Source of the DNA: Osedax fenrisi
Lineage: Eukaryota > Annelida > Polychaeta > Sabellida > Siboglinidae
Direction of reading: 5' to 3'
NCBI GenBank assembly: GCA_964019155.1
Contig: OZ025242.1
Span: forward strand, 25,018,546 to 25,082,545
DNA: 64,000 nt
Position numbers and translations under genes: made by a program. Below are positions 33,106 to 45,151 of the stretch, piece after piece. How positions within the stretch are numbered: position 1 is the stretch's first letter; every line of letters starts with the position of its first letter. The notes below the pieces were generated by a model, which searched no databases, was not told the origin of the DNA, and saw only the letters and a list, made by a program, of their open reading frames with translations.

Positions 33106-35988
33106 CCTTCAACCACTCGACCTAATTATCTCAGAACAATCTCAATTCGTAGCACCTCAATAGATACCGCACTATCAATTCCACCATTTATTCACAACAC
33201 ATCACAATCTCAGATTAATGCAGCCATCCTTAATGTTTCCTCCATACGCAATAAAGTTGATCACACACTTGACTTATTTAATGACCTTCACCTTGATCTT
33301 ATTTGTCTCACAGAAACGTGGCTTAAGGATAATGATATTGCAATATCTGCATCCCTTAATATTAATAATCTAAGTTTTGCACAACTTAATAGACTCGGCC
33401 CCCATCTTGGTGGTGGTGTTGGCATCATATATAAGACAAATATTAATCTAATAAACAGTACTGATCTTGCACTAGAAAACTCAGAATCATTTTCTTGTAC
33501 ATTTCACCCGGCTAATTCACGTCAATTCACCATCATAGTTATCTATCGTCCACCTCATAAGTCAATTCCTAAGTTTCTCCTTGAATTAGAACACCTCCTG
33601 ACTACATCCACTGACCATACTATCATTCTCGGAGACCTAAATATCCCAATTAATCTTGACACTAATTATACCAGGCAATTCAATATATTAATAGACTCAT
33701 TTAACTTTGTCCAACATATAACATCCCCAACTCACATAGCAGGCAATACACTTGACCTTATAATTTCCCATGCACATTCTAACCTCACCAATTCCCATTC
33801 AATAAAGAATCTATTTTCTGATCATCATTTAGTATTCTTCCATATTAGCTCACCAAGACCAACTCGACCCATTATAAATATTAAATATAGAAAATATAAC
33901 AATATTGACACCAATACTTTCATCACTGAATTCTCTAAAAAATTTAATAACACACAATTTTCAAACTCAGTATCCAAATTAGAAACATCTCTATCAAGAA
34001 CCCTTGACGAACTTGCCCCCATCAAATATAAATATATAACACAACGTCCAAATTGCAAATGGTTTAATTCTGAACTTTCATCATCAAAACGCAAATTACG
34101 ACTATATGAAAATTATTGGAGAAAATCTAAATCTCTCAATAATTACAATATATTTATCAAACAACGTAGCCTATATAGAACCCTACTCAAGAAGTCTAAG
34201 AAATCATACTACAATAATCTATTAAAAGAAGCATCAACTAATTCTAAGAAACTTTTCTCCATTTCTAACCAGCTACTTGGTAGAATATCACTACGTGTTC
34301 TACCAAATGAACCCATAACAACGCTAATAGATACATTTGACCAATATTTCAATACTAAAGTCATGAATATAATTAAATCACTCCCTACACCACTCAATGA
34401 ACCATATAATCTACCTCTATATTCTCTTTCCTCCTTTACATTACCATCAACTACTACCATTGAAAAACTCCTCAGTGCAGTAAATACATCTTCCGAACTA
34501 GATCCAATTCCTCATTCTATATTAAATAAGTACCACATTTATCTAGTATCTTATTACCAAGAAATAATAGAAAACTCACTTACCTCAGGCATTTTTCCAA
34601 TCTATATGAAAACAGCATATGTTACACCCATCATAAAAAAACCAAACCTTGACAAAGCAATCCTCTCCAACTACCGACCAATCTACAACTTATCAACACT
34701 CTCCAAAACCCTAGAACGAGTTGTTGCTCGTCAATTAAATTCTTATCTCCATGAAAATCATATATTAAACCCATATCAGAGTGCCTATACCAAGCACAAA
34801 AGTACTGAAACTGCAATAATACATATCCTTAATCACATTCACTTATCTGCTGCATCACCACATGGTTCAGTGGTCATTCTCCTTGATTTATCAGCTGCCT
34901 TCGACACCCTTGACCATAATATCCTTATAAATCGACTAACTTCTATCGGAATCTCTGATACCGCACTCGATTGGTTCATCTCATACCTAACTGATCGTTT
35001 TTACCAAATTAGTATAAACTCTCTAATCTCTAAACCTCGTAAAGTTACTCATGGAGTACCTCAAGGATCTGTCCTTGGTCCACTCCTGTTCAATATCTAC
35101 CTACTTCCCTTATTTAAAATTATTGACAAATACCCCACTATAGACTATCACTCGTATGCTGATGACATACAGTTACACTGTAGATTGATAGACCCTAACA
35201 ATGACATACATTTACTTAACAACTGCATTACTGATATACATAACTGGCTCACCAACAACTCATTATCACTAAACTGTCTCAAAACTGAATCAATGCATAT
35301 TAAAATATCTACCACTATATTCATTCCACCACAAATTACCATTAACAATCTGAGTATTTCTTATGCTAATAAAATAAAAAATCTTGGTATATTAATCGAC
35401 CCAACACTACAATTCAACATCCAGACTAAATCACTATCACAGTCAATTAACTACATACTACACAACTTACGAACAATAAGACCCTTCATTAATTTTAATA
35501 CTGCAAAACTCCTCGCTACATCCCTCATTCTTCCCCGCCTTGATTACTGTAATTCCTGTCTATATGCCTCCTCACAATCTATAATAAATAAACTCCAACG
35601 CCTTCAGAACTCAGCCATCAGATTTATATTCAACATAACTAAATATTCCAGACAACATATATCCCCTTTGAGAACCAAATTACATTGGCTGCCAATAAAA
35701 TCCCGTATAATTTACAAAATTGCACTCACCATACATTTAGCTACACATCATAACACACCAGACTATCTTGCCAACTTACTAACTCCCAACACAACTATTT
35801 ACGAACAAAGACACATAAACAAATTCAAATTAAAAACTCCAGTTCTATTACATTTAACATCTTCCCAACATAAATCTTTCTCCATCCATGCTCCAAAAAT
35901 CTGGAATGATCTACCTCACCATATCCGATCAATTGACTCAACTGTAACATTCAAATCAAAGCTAAAAACATACCTTTTTGCCCAATAA
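33106..35988 (+). CDS. LINE C1 ORF2, APE endonuclease + RT, no AUG before the RT
   Basis: 960 codons are open directly after the ORF1 TGA, in the same frame as the ORF1 end. I read every codon from 33,106: no ATG occurs until 34,363, after the whole endonuclease domain. Endonuclease motifs: ILNVSSIRNK, CLTETWL, GGGVGIIY, VIYRPPHKS, ILGDLNIP, SDHHLVFF. RT motifs: NYRPIYNLSTLSKTLERVV, LLDLSAAFDTLDHN, HGVPQGSVLGPLLF, YADD at about 35,155. L2-type C-terminus LHWLPIKSRI, APKIWNDLPHHI. The protein must be made by UGA readthrough or from a non-AUG codon. An ATG overlapping the stop (33,102) opens only seven codons. Confidence 0.9.
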   Translation, partial: PSTTRPNYLRTISIRSTSIDTALSIPPFIHNTSQSQINAAILNVSSIRNKVDHTLDLFNDLHLDLICLTETWLKDNDIAISASLNINNLSFAQLNRLGPHLGGGVGIIYKTNINLINSTDLALENSESFSCTFHPANSRQFTIIVIYRPPHKSIPKFLLELEHLLTTSTDHTIILGDLNIPINLDTNYTRQFNILIDSFNFVQHITSPTHIAGNTLDLIISHAHSNLTNSHSIKNLFSDHHLVFFHISSPRPTRPIINIKYRKYNNIDTNTFITEFSKKFNNTQFSNSVSKLETSLSRTLDELAPIKYKYITQRPNCKWFNSELSSSKRKLRLYENYWRKSKSLNNYNIFIKQRSLYRTLLKKSKKSYYNNLLKEASTNSKKLFSISNQLLGRISLRVLPNEPITTLIDTFDQYFNTKVMNIIKSLPTPLNEPYNLPLYSLSSFTLPSTTTIEKLLSAVNTSSELDPIPHSILNKYHIYLVSYYQEIIENSLTSGIFPIYMKTAYVTPIIKKPNLDKAILSNYRPIYNLSTLSKTLERVVARQLNSYLHENHILNPYQSAYTKHKSTETAIIHILNHIHLSAASPHGSVVILLDLSAAFDTLDHNILINRLTSIGISDTALDWFISYLTDRFYQISINSLISKPRKVTHGVPQGSVLGPLLFNIYLLPLFKIIDKYPTIDYHSYADDIQLHCRLIDPNNDIHLLNNCITDIHNWLTNNSLSLNCLKTESMHIKISTTIFIPPQITINNLSISYANKIKNLGILIDPTLQFNIQTKSLSQSINYILHNLRTIRPFINFNTAKLLATSLILPRLDYCNSCLYASSQSIINKLQRLQNSAIRFIFNITKYSRQHISPLRTKLHWLPIKSRIIYKIALTIHLATHHNTPDYLANLLTPNTTIYEQRHINKFKLKTPVLLHLTSSQHKSFSIHAPKIWNDLPHHIRSIDSTVTFKSKLKTYLFAQ

Positions 35989-36066
35989 TATTGAAAGCAC
36001 GTCCGAAAACTTCAATAAAGAAGTTGATGGAAGTGCCTAAACCAATTAGGTAACAGGTAACAGGTA

Positions 36067-39000
36067 CCACTACTGACCACTACTGACCACTACTGACCAC
36101 TACTGACCACTACTGACCACTACACTGACCACTACTGACCACTACTGACCACTACTACTACTACTGACCACTACTGACCACTACTGACCACTACTGACCA
36201 CTACTGACCACTACTGACCACTACTGACCACTACTGACCACTACTACCACTACTGACCACTACTGACCACTACTGACCACTACTGACCACTACTGACCAC
36301 TACACTGACCACTACTGACCACTACTGACCACTACTACTACTACTGACTACTACTGACCACTACTGACCACTACTGACCACTACTGACCACTACTGACCA
36401 CTACTGACCACTGATGACCTCTACTGACCACTACTGACCACTACTGACCACTACTACTACTACTGACCACTACTGACCACTACTGACCACTACTGACCAC
36501 TACTGACCACTACTGACCATTACTGACCACTACTACCACTACTGACCACTACTGACCACTACTGACCACTACTGACCACTACTGACCACTACTGACCACT
36601 ACTGACCACTACTGACCATTACTGACCACTACTACTACTACTGACCACTACTACTACTACTGACCACTACTGACCACTACTGACCACTACTGACCACTAC
36701 TGACCACTACTGACCACTACTGACCACTACTACCACTACTGACCACTACTGACCACTACTGACCACTACTGACCACTACACTGACCACTACTGACCACTA
36801 CTGACCACTACTACTACTACTGACCACTACTGACCACTACTACCACTACTGACCACTACTGACCACTACTGACCACTACTGACCACTACACTGACCACTA
36901 CTGACCACTACTGACCACTACTACTACTCCTGACCACTACTGACCACTACTGACCACTACTGACCACTACTGACCACTACTGACCACTAATGACCTCTAC
37001 TGACCACTACTGACCACTACTGACCACTACTACTACTACTGACCACTACTGACCACTACTGACCACTACTGACCACTACTGACCACTACTGACCACTACT
37101 ACCACTACTGACCACTACTGACCACTACTGACCACTACTGACCACTACTGACCACTACTGACCACTACTGACCACTACTACTACTACTGACCACTACTGA
37201 CCACTACTGACCACTACTGACCACTACTGACCACTACTGACCATTACTGACCACTACTACCACTACTGACCACTACTGACCACTACTGACCACTACACTG
37301 ACCACTATTGACCACTACTGACCACTACTACTACTACTGACCACTACTGACCAAAACTGACCACTACTGACCACCACTGACCACTACTGACCACTACTGA
37401 CCACTACTGACCACTACTGACCACTACTACCACTACTGACCACTACTGACCACTACTGACCACTACTGACCACTACACTGACCACTACTGACCACTACTG
37501 ACCACTACTACTACTACTGACCACTACTGACCACTACTGACCACTACTGACCACTACTGACCACTACTGACCACTACTACTACTACTGACCACTACTGAC
37601 CACTACTGACCACTACTGACCACTACTGACCACTACTGACCACTACTGACCACTACTGACCACTACTGACCACTACTGACCACTACTACCACTACTGACC
37701 ACTACTGACCACTACTGACCACTACTGACCACTACTGACCACTACACTGACCACTACTGACCACTACTGACCACTACTGACCATTACTGACCACTACTAC
37801 TACTACTGACCACTACTACTACTACTGACCACTACTGACCACTACTGACCACTACTGACCACTACTGACCACTACTGACCACTACTACTACTACTGACCA
37901 CTACTGACCACTACTGACCACTACTGACCACTACTGACCATTACTTACCACTACTACCACTACTGACCACTACTGACCACTACTGACCACTACTGACCAC
38001 TACTGACCAATACTGACCATTACTGACCACTACTACTACTACTGACCACTACTACTACTACTACCACTACTGACCACTACTGACCACTACTGACCACTAC
38101 TGACCACTACTGACCACTACTGACCACTACTGACCACTACTGACCACTACTGACCACTACTACCACTACTGACCACTACTGACCACTACTGACCACTACT
38201 GACCACTACACTGACCACTACTGACCACTACTGACCACTACTACTACTACTGACCACTACTGACCACTACTGACCACTACTGACCACTACTACCACTACT
38301 GACCACTACTACCACTACTGACCACTACTGACCACTACTGACCACTACACTGACCACTACTGACCACTACTGACCACTACTACTACTACTGACCACTACT
38401 GACCACTACTGACCACTACTGACCACTACTGACCACTACTGACCACTACTGACCACTACTGACCACTACTGACCACTACTGACCACTACTGACCACTACT
38501 ACTACTACTGACCACTACTGACCACTACTGACCACTACTGACCACTACTGACCACTACTGACCACTACTGACCACTACTACCACTACTGACCACTACTGA
38601 CCACTACTGACCACTACTGACCACTACTGACCACTACACTGACCACTACTGACCACTACTGACCACTACTGACCATTACTGACCACTACTACTACTACTG
38701 ACCACTACTACTACTACTGACCACTACTGACCACTACTGACCACTACTTACCACTACTGACCACTACTGACCACTACTACTACTACTGACCACTACTGAC
38801 CACTACTGACCACTACTGACCACTACTGACCACTACTGACCATTACTGACCACTACTACCACTACTGACCACTACTGACCACTACTGACCACTACTGACC
38901 ACTACTGACCACTACTGACCATTACTGACCACTACTACTACTACTGACCACTACTACTACTACTGACCACTACTGACCACTACTGACCACTACTGACCAC

Positions 39001-40457
39001 TACTGACCACTACTGACCACTACTGACCACTACTGACCACTACTGACCACTACTACCACTACTGACCACTACTGACCACTACTGACCACTACTGACCACT
39101 ACTGACCACTACACTGACCACTACTGACCACTACTGACCACTACTACTACTACTGACTACTACTGACCACTACTGACCACTACTGACCACTACTACCACT
39201 ACTGACCACTACTGACCACTACTGACCATTACTGACCACTACTGACCACTACACTGACCACTACTGACCACTACTGACCACTACTACATCTACTGACCAC
39301 TACTGACCACTACTGACCACTACTGACCACTACTGACCACTACTGACCACTAATGACCTCTACTGACCACTACTGACCACTACTGACCACTACTACTACT
39401 ACTGACCACTACTGACCACTACTGACCACTACTGACCACTACTGACCACTACTGACCACTACTGACCACTACTGACCACTACTACTACTACTGACCACTA
39501 CTGACCACTACTGACCACTACTGACCACTACTGACCACTACTGACCACTACTGACCACTACTACCACTACTGACCACTACTGACCACTACTGACCACTAC
39601 TGACCACTACTGACCACTACACTGACCACTACTGACCACTACTGACCACTACTGACCATTACTGACCACTACTACTACTACTGACCACTACTACTACTAC
39701 TGACCACTACTGACCACTACTGACCACTACTGACCACTACTGACCACTACTGACCACTACTACTACTACTGACCACTACTGACCACTACTGACCACTACT
39801 GACCACTACTGACCACTACTGACCATTACTGACCACTACTACCACTACTGACCACTACTGACCACTACTGACCACTACTGACCACTACTGACCACTACTG
39901 ACCATTACTGACCACTACTACTACTACTGACCACTACTACTACTACTGACCACTACTGACCACTACTGACCACTACTGACCACTACTGACCACTACTGAC
40001 CACTACTGACCACTACTGACCACTACTACCACTACTGACCACTACTGACCACTACTGACCACTACTGACCACTACACTGACCACTACTGACCACTACTGA
40101 CCACTACTGACCAAAACTGACCACTACTGACCACCACTGACCACTACTGACCACTACTGACCACTACTGACCACTACTGACCACTACTACCACTACTGAC
40201 CACTACTGACCACTACTGACCACTACTGACCACTACACTGACCACTACTGACCACTACTGACCACTACTACTACTACTGACCACTACTGACCACTACTGA
40301 CCACTACTGACCACTACTGACCACTACTGACCACTACTACTACTACTGACCACTACTGACCACTACTGACCACTACTGACCACTACTGACCACTACTGAC
40401 CATTACTGACCACTACTACCACTACTGACCACTACTGACCACTACTGACCACTACTG
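36067..40457 (+). repeat. ACTACTGACC minisatellite, block 5 (+)
   Basis: 4.4 kb, the longest uninterrupted satellite block. Rare variant strings recur far apart, for example GACCAAAACTGACC followed by GACCACCACTGACC at about 37,353 and again at about 40,112, showing kilobase-scale duplication inside the array. Confidence 0.97.
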
Positions 40458-40551
40458 TTACCTGTTACCTAATTGGTTTAGGCACTTCCATCAACTTCTT
40501 TATTGAAGTTTTCGGACGTGCTTTCAATATTATTGGGCAAAAAGGTATGTT
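40458..40551 (-). mobile_element. 94-bp 3' stub of LINE C at an orientation switch
   Basis: Minus-strand 3' end of family C, from the last seven codons of ORF2 (..YLFAQ stop) through the AACAGGTAACA tail. Satellite on its left is + and on its right is inverted (GGTCAGTAGT). Its 5' side joins satellite in the standard sense, but its 3' side joins the wrong orientation, so its 3' end marks an inversion breakpoint. Confidence 0.9.
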
Positions 40552-42190
40552 CAGTAGTGGTCAGTAGTGGTCAGTAGTAGTAGTAGTGGTCAGTAGTAGT
40601 AGTAGTGGTCAGTAATGGTCAGTAGTGGTCAGTAGTGGTCAGTAGTGGTCAGTAGTGGTCAGTAGTGGTCAGTAGTGGTAGTAGTGGTAAGTAATGGTCA
40701 GTAGTGGTCAGTAGTGGTCAGTAGTGGTCAGTAGTGGTCAGTAGTAGTAGTAGTGGTCAGTAGTGGTCAGTAGTGGTCAGTAGTGGTCAGTAGTAGTAGT
40801 AGTGGTCAGTAGTAGTAGTAGTGGTCAGTAATGGTCAGTAGTGGTCAGTAGTGGTCAGTAGTGGTCAGTGTAGTGGTCAGTAGTGGTCAGTAGTGGTCAG
40901 TAGTGGTCAGTAGTGGTCAGTAGTGGTAGTAGTGGTCAGTAGTGGTCAGTAGTGGTCAGTAGTGGTCAGTAGTGGTCAGTAGTGGTCAGTAGTGGTCAGT
41001 AGTGGTCAGTAGTGGTCAGTAGTGGTCAGTAGTAGTAGTAGTGGTCAGTAGTGGTCAGTAGTGGTCAGTAGTGGTCAGTAGTGGTCAGTAGTGGTCAGTA
41101 GTAGTAGTAGTGGTCAGTAGTGGTCAGTGTAGTGGTCAGTAGTGGTCAGTAGTGGTCAGTAGTGGTCAGTAGTGGTAGTAGTGGTCAGTAGTGGTCAGTA
41201 GTGGTCAGTAGTGGTCAGTAGTGGTCAGTGGTGGTCAGTAGTGGTCAGTTTTGGTCAGTAGTGGTCAGTAGTAGTAGTAGTGGTCAGTAGTGGTCAGTAG
41301 TGGTCAGTGTAGTGGTCAGTAGTGGTCAGTAGTGGTCAGTAGTGGTAGTATTGGTCAGTAATGGTCAGTAGTGGTCAGTAGTGGTCAGTAGTGGTCAGTA
41401 GTGGTCAGTAGTGGTCAGTAGTAGTAGTAGTGGTCAGTAGTGGTCAGTAGTGGTCAGTAGTAGTAGTAGTGGTCAGTAGTGGTCAGTAGTGGTCAGTGTA
41501 GTGGTCAGTAGTGGTCAGTAGTGGTCAGTAGTGGTCAGTAGTGGTAGTAGTGGTCAGTAGTGGTCAGTAGTGGTCAGTAGTGGTCAGTAGTGGTCAGTAG
41601 TGGTCAGTAGTGGTCAGTAGTAGTAGTAGTGGTCAGTAGTAGTAGTAGTGGTCAGTAATGGTCAGTAGTGGTCAGTAGTGGTCAGTAGTGGTCAGTAGTG
41701 GTCAGTAGTGGTCAGTAGTGGTCAGTAGTGGTCTGTAGTGGTAGTAGTGGTCAGTAATGGTCAGTAGTGGTCAGTAGTGGTCAGTAGTGGTCAGTAGTAG
41801 TAGTAGTGGTCAGTAGTGGTCAGTAGTGGTCAGTAGAGGTCATCAGTGGTCAGTAGTGGTCAGTAGTGGTCAGTAGTGGTCAGTAGTGGTCAGTAGTGGT
41901 CAGTAGTAGTCAGTAGTAGTAGTAGTGGTCAGTAGTGGTCAGTAGTGGTCAGTGTAGTGGTCAGTAGTGGTCAGTAGTGGTCAGTAGTGGTCAGTAGTGG
42001 TCAGTAGTGGTAGTAGTGGTCAGTAGTGGTCAGTAGTGGTCAGTAGTGGTCAGTAGTGGTCAGTAGTGGTCAGTAGTGGTCAGTAGTGGTCAGTAGTAGT
42101 AGTAGTGGTCAGTAGTGGTCAGTAGTGGTCAGTGTAGTGGTCAGTAGTGGTCAGTAGTGGTCAGTAGTGGTCAGTAGTGGTCAGTAGTGG
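40552..42190 (-). repeat. ACTACTGACC minisatellite, block 6 (inverted)
   Basis: The same repeat on the minus strand (GGTCAGTAGT). It carries an inverted copy of the rare string GGTCAGTGGTGGTCAG...CAGTTTTGGTCAG near 41,225-41,260, also found in block 5. Confidence 0.97.
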
Positions 42191-42268
42191 TACCTGTTAC
42201 CTGTTACCTAATTGGTTTAGGCACTTCCATCAACTTCTTTATTGAAGTTTTCGGACGTGCTTTCAATA

Positions 42269-45151
42269 TTATTGGGCAAAAAGGTATGTTTTTAGCTTTG
42301 ATTTGAATGTTACAGTTGAGTCAATTGATCGGATATGGTGAGGTAGATCATTCCAGATTTTTGGAGCATGGATGGAGAAAGATTTATGTTGGGAAGATGT
42401 TAAATGTAATAGAACTGGAGTTTTTAATTTGAATTTGTTTATGTGTCTTTGTTCGTAAATAGTTGTGTTGGGAGTTAGTAAGTTGGCAAGATAGTCTGGT
42501 GTGTTATGATGTGTAGCTAAATGTATGGTGAGTGCAATTTTGTAAATTATACGGGATTTTATTGGCAGCCAATGTAATTTGGTTCTCAAAGGGGATATAT
42601 GTTGTCTGGAATATTTAGTTATGTTGAATATAAATCTGATGGCTGAGTTCTGAAGGCGTTGGAGTTTATTTATTATAGATTGTGAGGAGGCATATAGACA
42701 GGAATTACAGTAATCAAGGCGGGGAAGAATGAGGGATGTAGCGAGGAGTTTTGCAGTATTAAAATTAATGAAGGGTCTTATTGTTCGTAAGTTGTGTAGT
42801 ATGTAGTTAATTGACTGTGATAGTGATTTAGTCTGGATGTTGAATTGTAGTGTTGGGTCGATTAATATACCAAGATTTTTTATTTTATTAGCATAAGAAA
42901 TACTCAGATTGTTAATGGTAATTTGTGGTGGAATGAATATAGTGGTAGATATTTTAATATGCATTGATTCAGTTTTGAGACAGTTTAGTGATAATGAGTT
43001 GTTGGTGAGCCAGTTATGTATATCAGTAATGCAGTTGTTAAGTAAATGTATGTCATTGTTAGGGTCTATCAATCTACAGTGTAACTGTATGTCATCAGCA
43101 TACGAGTGATAGTCTATAGTGGGGTATTTGTCAATAATTTTAAATAAGGGAAGTAGGTAGATATTGAACAGGAGTGGACCAAGGACAGATCCTTGAGGTA
43201 CTCCATGAGTAACTTTACGAGGTTTAGAGATTAGAGAGTTTATACTAATTTGGTAAAAACGATCAGTTAGGTATGAGATGAACCAATCGAGTGCGGTATC
43301 AGAGATTCCGATAGAAGTTAGTCGATTTATAAGGATATTATGGTCAAGGGTGTCGAAGGCAGCTGATAAATCAAGGAGAATGACCACTGAACCATGTGGT
43401 GATGCAGCAGATAAGTGAATGTGATTAAGGATATGTATTATTGCAGTTTCAGTACTTTTGTGCTTGGTATAGGCACTCTGATATGGGTTTAATATATGAT
43501 TTTCATGGAGATAAGAATTTAATTGACGAGCAACAACTCGTTCTAGGGTTTTGGAGAGTGTTGATAAGTTGTAGATTGGTCGGTAGTTGGAGAGGATTGC
43601 TTTGTCAAGGTTTGGTTTTTTTATGATGGGTGTAACATATGCTGTTTTCATATAGATTGGAAAAATGCCTGAGGTAAGTGAGTTTTCTATTATTTCTTGG
43701 TAATAAGATACTAGATAAATGTGGTACTTATTTAATATAGAATGAGGAATTGGATCTAGTTCGGAAGATGTATTTACTGCACTGAGGAGTTTTTCAATGG
43801 TAGTAGTTGATGGTAATGTAAAGGAGGAAAGAGAATATAGAGGTAGATTATATGGTTCATTGAGTGGTGTAGGGAGTGATTTAATTATATTCATGACTTT
43901 AGTATTGAAATATTGGTCAAATGTATCTATTAGCGTTGTTATGGGTTCATTTGGTAGAACACGTAGTGATATTCTACCAAGTAGCTGGTTAGAAATGGAG
44001 AAAAGTTTCTTAGAATTAGTTGATGCTTCTTTTAATAGATTATTGTAGTATGATTTCTTAGACTTCTTGAGTAGGGTTCTATATAGGCTACGTTGTTTGA
44101 TAAATATATTGTAATTATTGAGAGATTTAGATTTTCTCCAATAATTTTCATATAGTCGTAATTTGCGTTTTGATGATGAAAGTTCAGAATTAAACCATTT
44201 GCAATTTGGACGTTGTGTTATATATTTATATTTGATGGGGGCAAGTTCGTCAAGGGTTCTTGATAGAGATGTTTCTAATTTGGATACTGAGTTTGAAAAT
44301 TGTGTGTTATTAAATTTTTTAGAGAATTCAGTGATGAAAGTATTGGTGTCAATATTGTTATATTTTCTATATTTAATATTTATAATGGGTCGAGTTGGTC
44401 TTGGTGAGCTAATATGGAAGAATACTAAATGATGATCAGAAAATAGATTCTTTATTGAATGGGAATTGGTGAGGTTAGAATGTGCATGGGAAATTATAAG
44501 GTCAAGTGTATTGCCTGCTATGTGAGTTGGGGATGTTATATGTTGGACAAAGTTAAATGAGTCTATTAATATATTGAATTGCCTGGTATAATTAGTGTCA
44601 AGATTAATTGGGATATTTAGGTCTCCGAGAATGATAGTATGGTCAGTGGATGTAGTCAGGAGGTGTTCTAATTCAAGGAGAAACTTAGGAATTGACTTAT
44701 GAGGTGGACGATAGATAACTATGATGGTGAATTGACGTGAATTAGCCGGGTGAAATGTACAAGAAAATGATTCTGAGTTTTCTAGTGCAAGATCAGTACT
44801 GTTTATTAGATTAATATTTGTCTTATATATGATGCCAACACCACCACCAAGATGGGGGCCGAGTCTATTAAGTTGTGCAAAACTTAGATTATTAATATTA
44901 AGGGATGCAGATATTGCAATATCATTATCCTTAAGCCACGTTTCTGTGAGACAAATAAGATCAAGGTGAAGGTCATTAAATAAGTCAAGTGTGTGATCAA
45001 CTTTATTGCGTATGGAGGAAACATTAAGGATGGCTGCATTAATCTGAGATTGTGATGTGTTGTGAATAAATGGTGGAATTGATAGTGCGGTATCTATTGA
45101 GGTGCTACGAATTGAGATTGTTCTGAGATAATTAGGTCGAGTGGTTGAAGG
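42269..45151 (-). CDS. LINE C2 ORF2, endonuclease + RT
   Basis: Predicted protein (AUG-initiated part) is the same as in C1 and C3. It is open from the codon after the ORF1 TGA (45,152-45,154); the first AUG is at 43,894, beyond the endonuclease. It has the same APE and RT motifs as C1 and an L2-type C-terminus ending KLKTYLFAQ. Copy-to-copy identity suggests very recent duplication. Confidence 0.9.
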   Translation of the reverse strand, partial: PSTTRPNYLRTISIRSTSIDTALSIPPFIHNTSQSQINAAILNVSSIRNKVDHTLDLFNDLHLDLICLTETWLKDNDIAISASLNINNLSFAQLNRLGPHLGGGVGIIYKTNINLINSTDLALENSESFSCTFHPANSRQFTIIVIYRPPHKSIPKFLLELEHLLTTSTDHTIILGDLNIPINLDTNYTRQFNILIDSFNFVQHITSPTHIAGNTLDLIISHAHSNLTNSHSIKNLFSDHHLVFFHISSPRPTRPIINIKYRKYNNIDTNTFITEFSKKFNNTQFSNSVSKLETSLSRTLDELAPIKYKYITQRPNCKWFNSELSSSKRKLRLYENYWRKSKSLNNYNIFIKQRSLYRTLLKKSKKSYYNNLLKEASTNSKKLFSISNQLLGRISLRVLPNEPITTLIDTFDQYFNTKVMNIIKSLPTPLNEPYNLPLYSLSSFTLPSTTTIEKLLSAVNTSSELDPIPHSILNKYHIYLVSYYQEIIENSLTSGIFPIYMKTAYVTPIIKKPNLDKAILSNYRPIYNLSTLSKTLERVVARQLNSYLHENHILNPYQSAYTKHKSTETAIIHILNHIHLSAASPHGSVVILLDLSAAFDTLDHNILINRLTSIGISDTALDWFISYLTDRFYQISINSLISKPRKVTHGVPQGSVLGPLLFNIYLLPLFKIIDKYPTIDYHSYADDIQLHCRLIDPNNDIHLLNNCITDIHNWLTNNSLSLNCLKTESMHIKISTTIFIPPQITINNLSISYANKIKNLGILIDPTLQFNIQTKSLSQSINYILHNLRTIRPFINFNTAKLLATSLILPRLDYCNSCLYASSQSIINKLQRLQNSAIRFIFNITKYSRQHISPLRTKLHWLPIKSRIIYKIALTIHLATHHNTPDYLANLLTPNTTIYEQRHINKFKLKTPVLLHLTSSQHKSFSIHAPKIWNDLPHHIRSIDSTVTFKSKLKTYLFAQ

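Larger units (their letters stand above)
31928..36066 (+). mobile_element. LINE C1: L2/CR1-like element, lacks the first 247 bp
   Basis: 4139 bp, sister family to A. It starts at TTGTTTACATTTC, 247 bp into the 5' UTR seen in C3, and ends with the tail TTAGGTAACAGGTAACAGGTA. It is otherwise the same as C2, including the 5' junction (ACTACCAG|TTG) and flanking satellite variants, so C1 and C2 are copies made by DNA duplication. One A is missing in an A5 run near 32,220, breaking ORF1. Confidence 0.92.

Noticed and set aside
33102..33125. Stop-start overlap (ATGA) for reinitiation of family C ORF2
   Set aside because: The ATG overlapping the ORF1 stop is out of the ORF2 frame and opens only seven codons before TAA.
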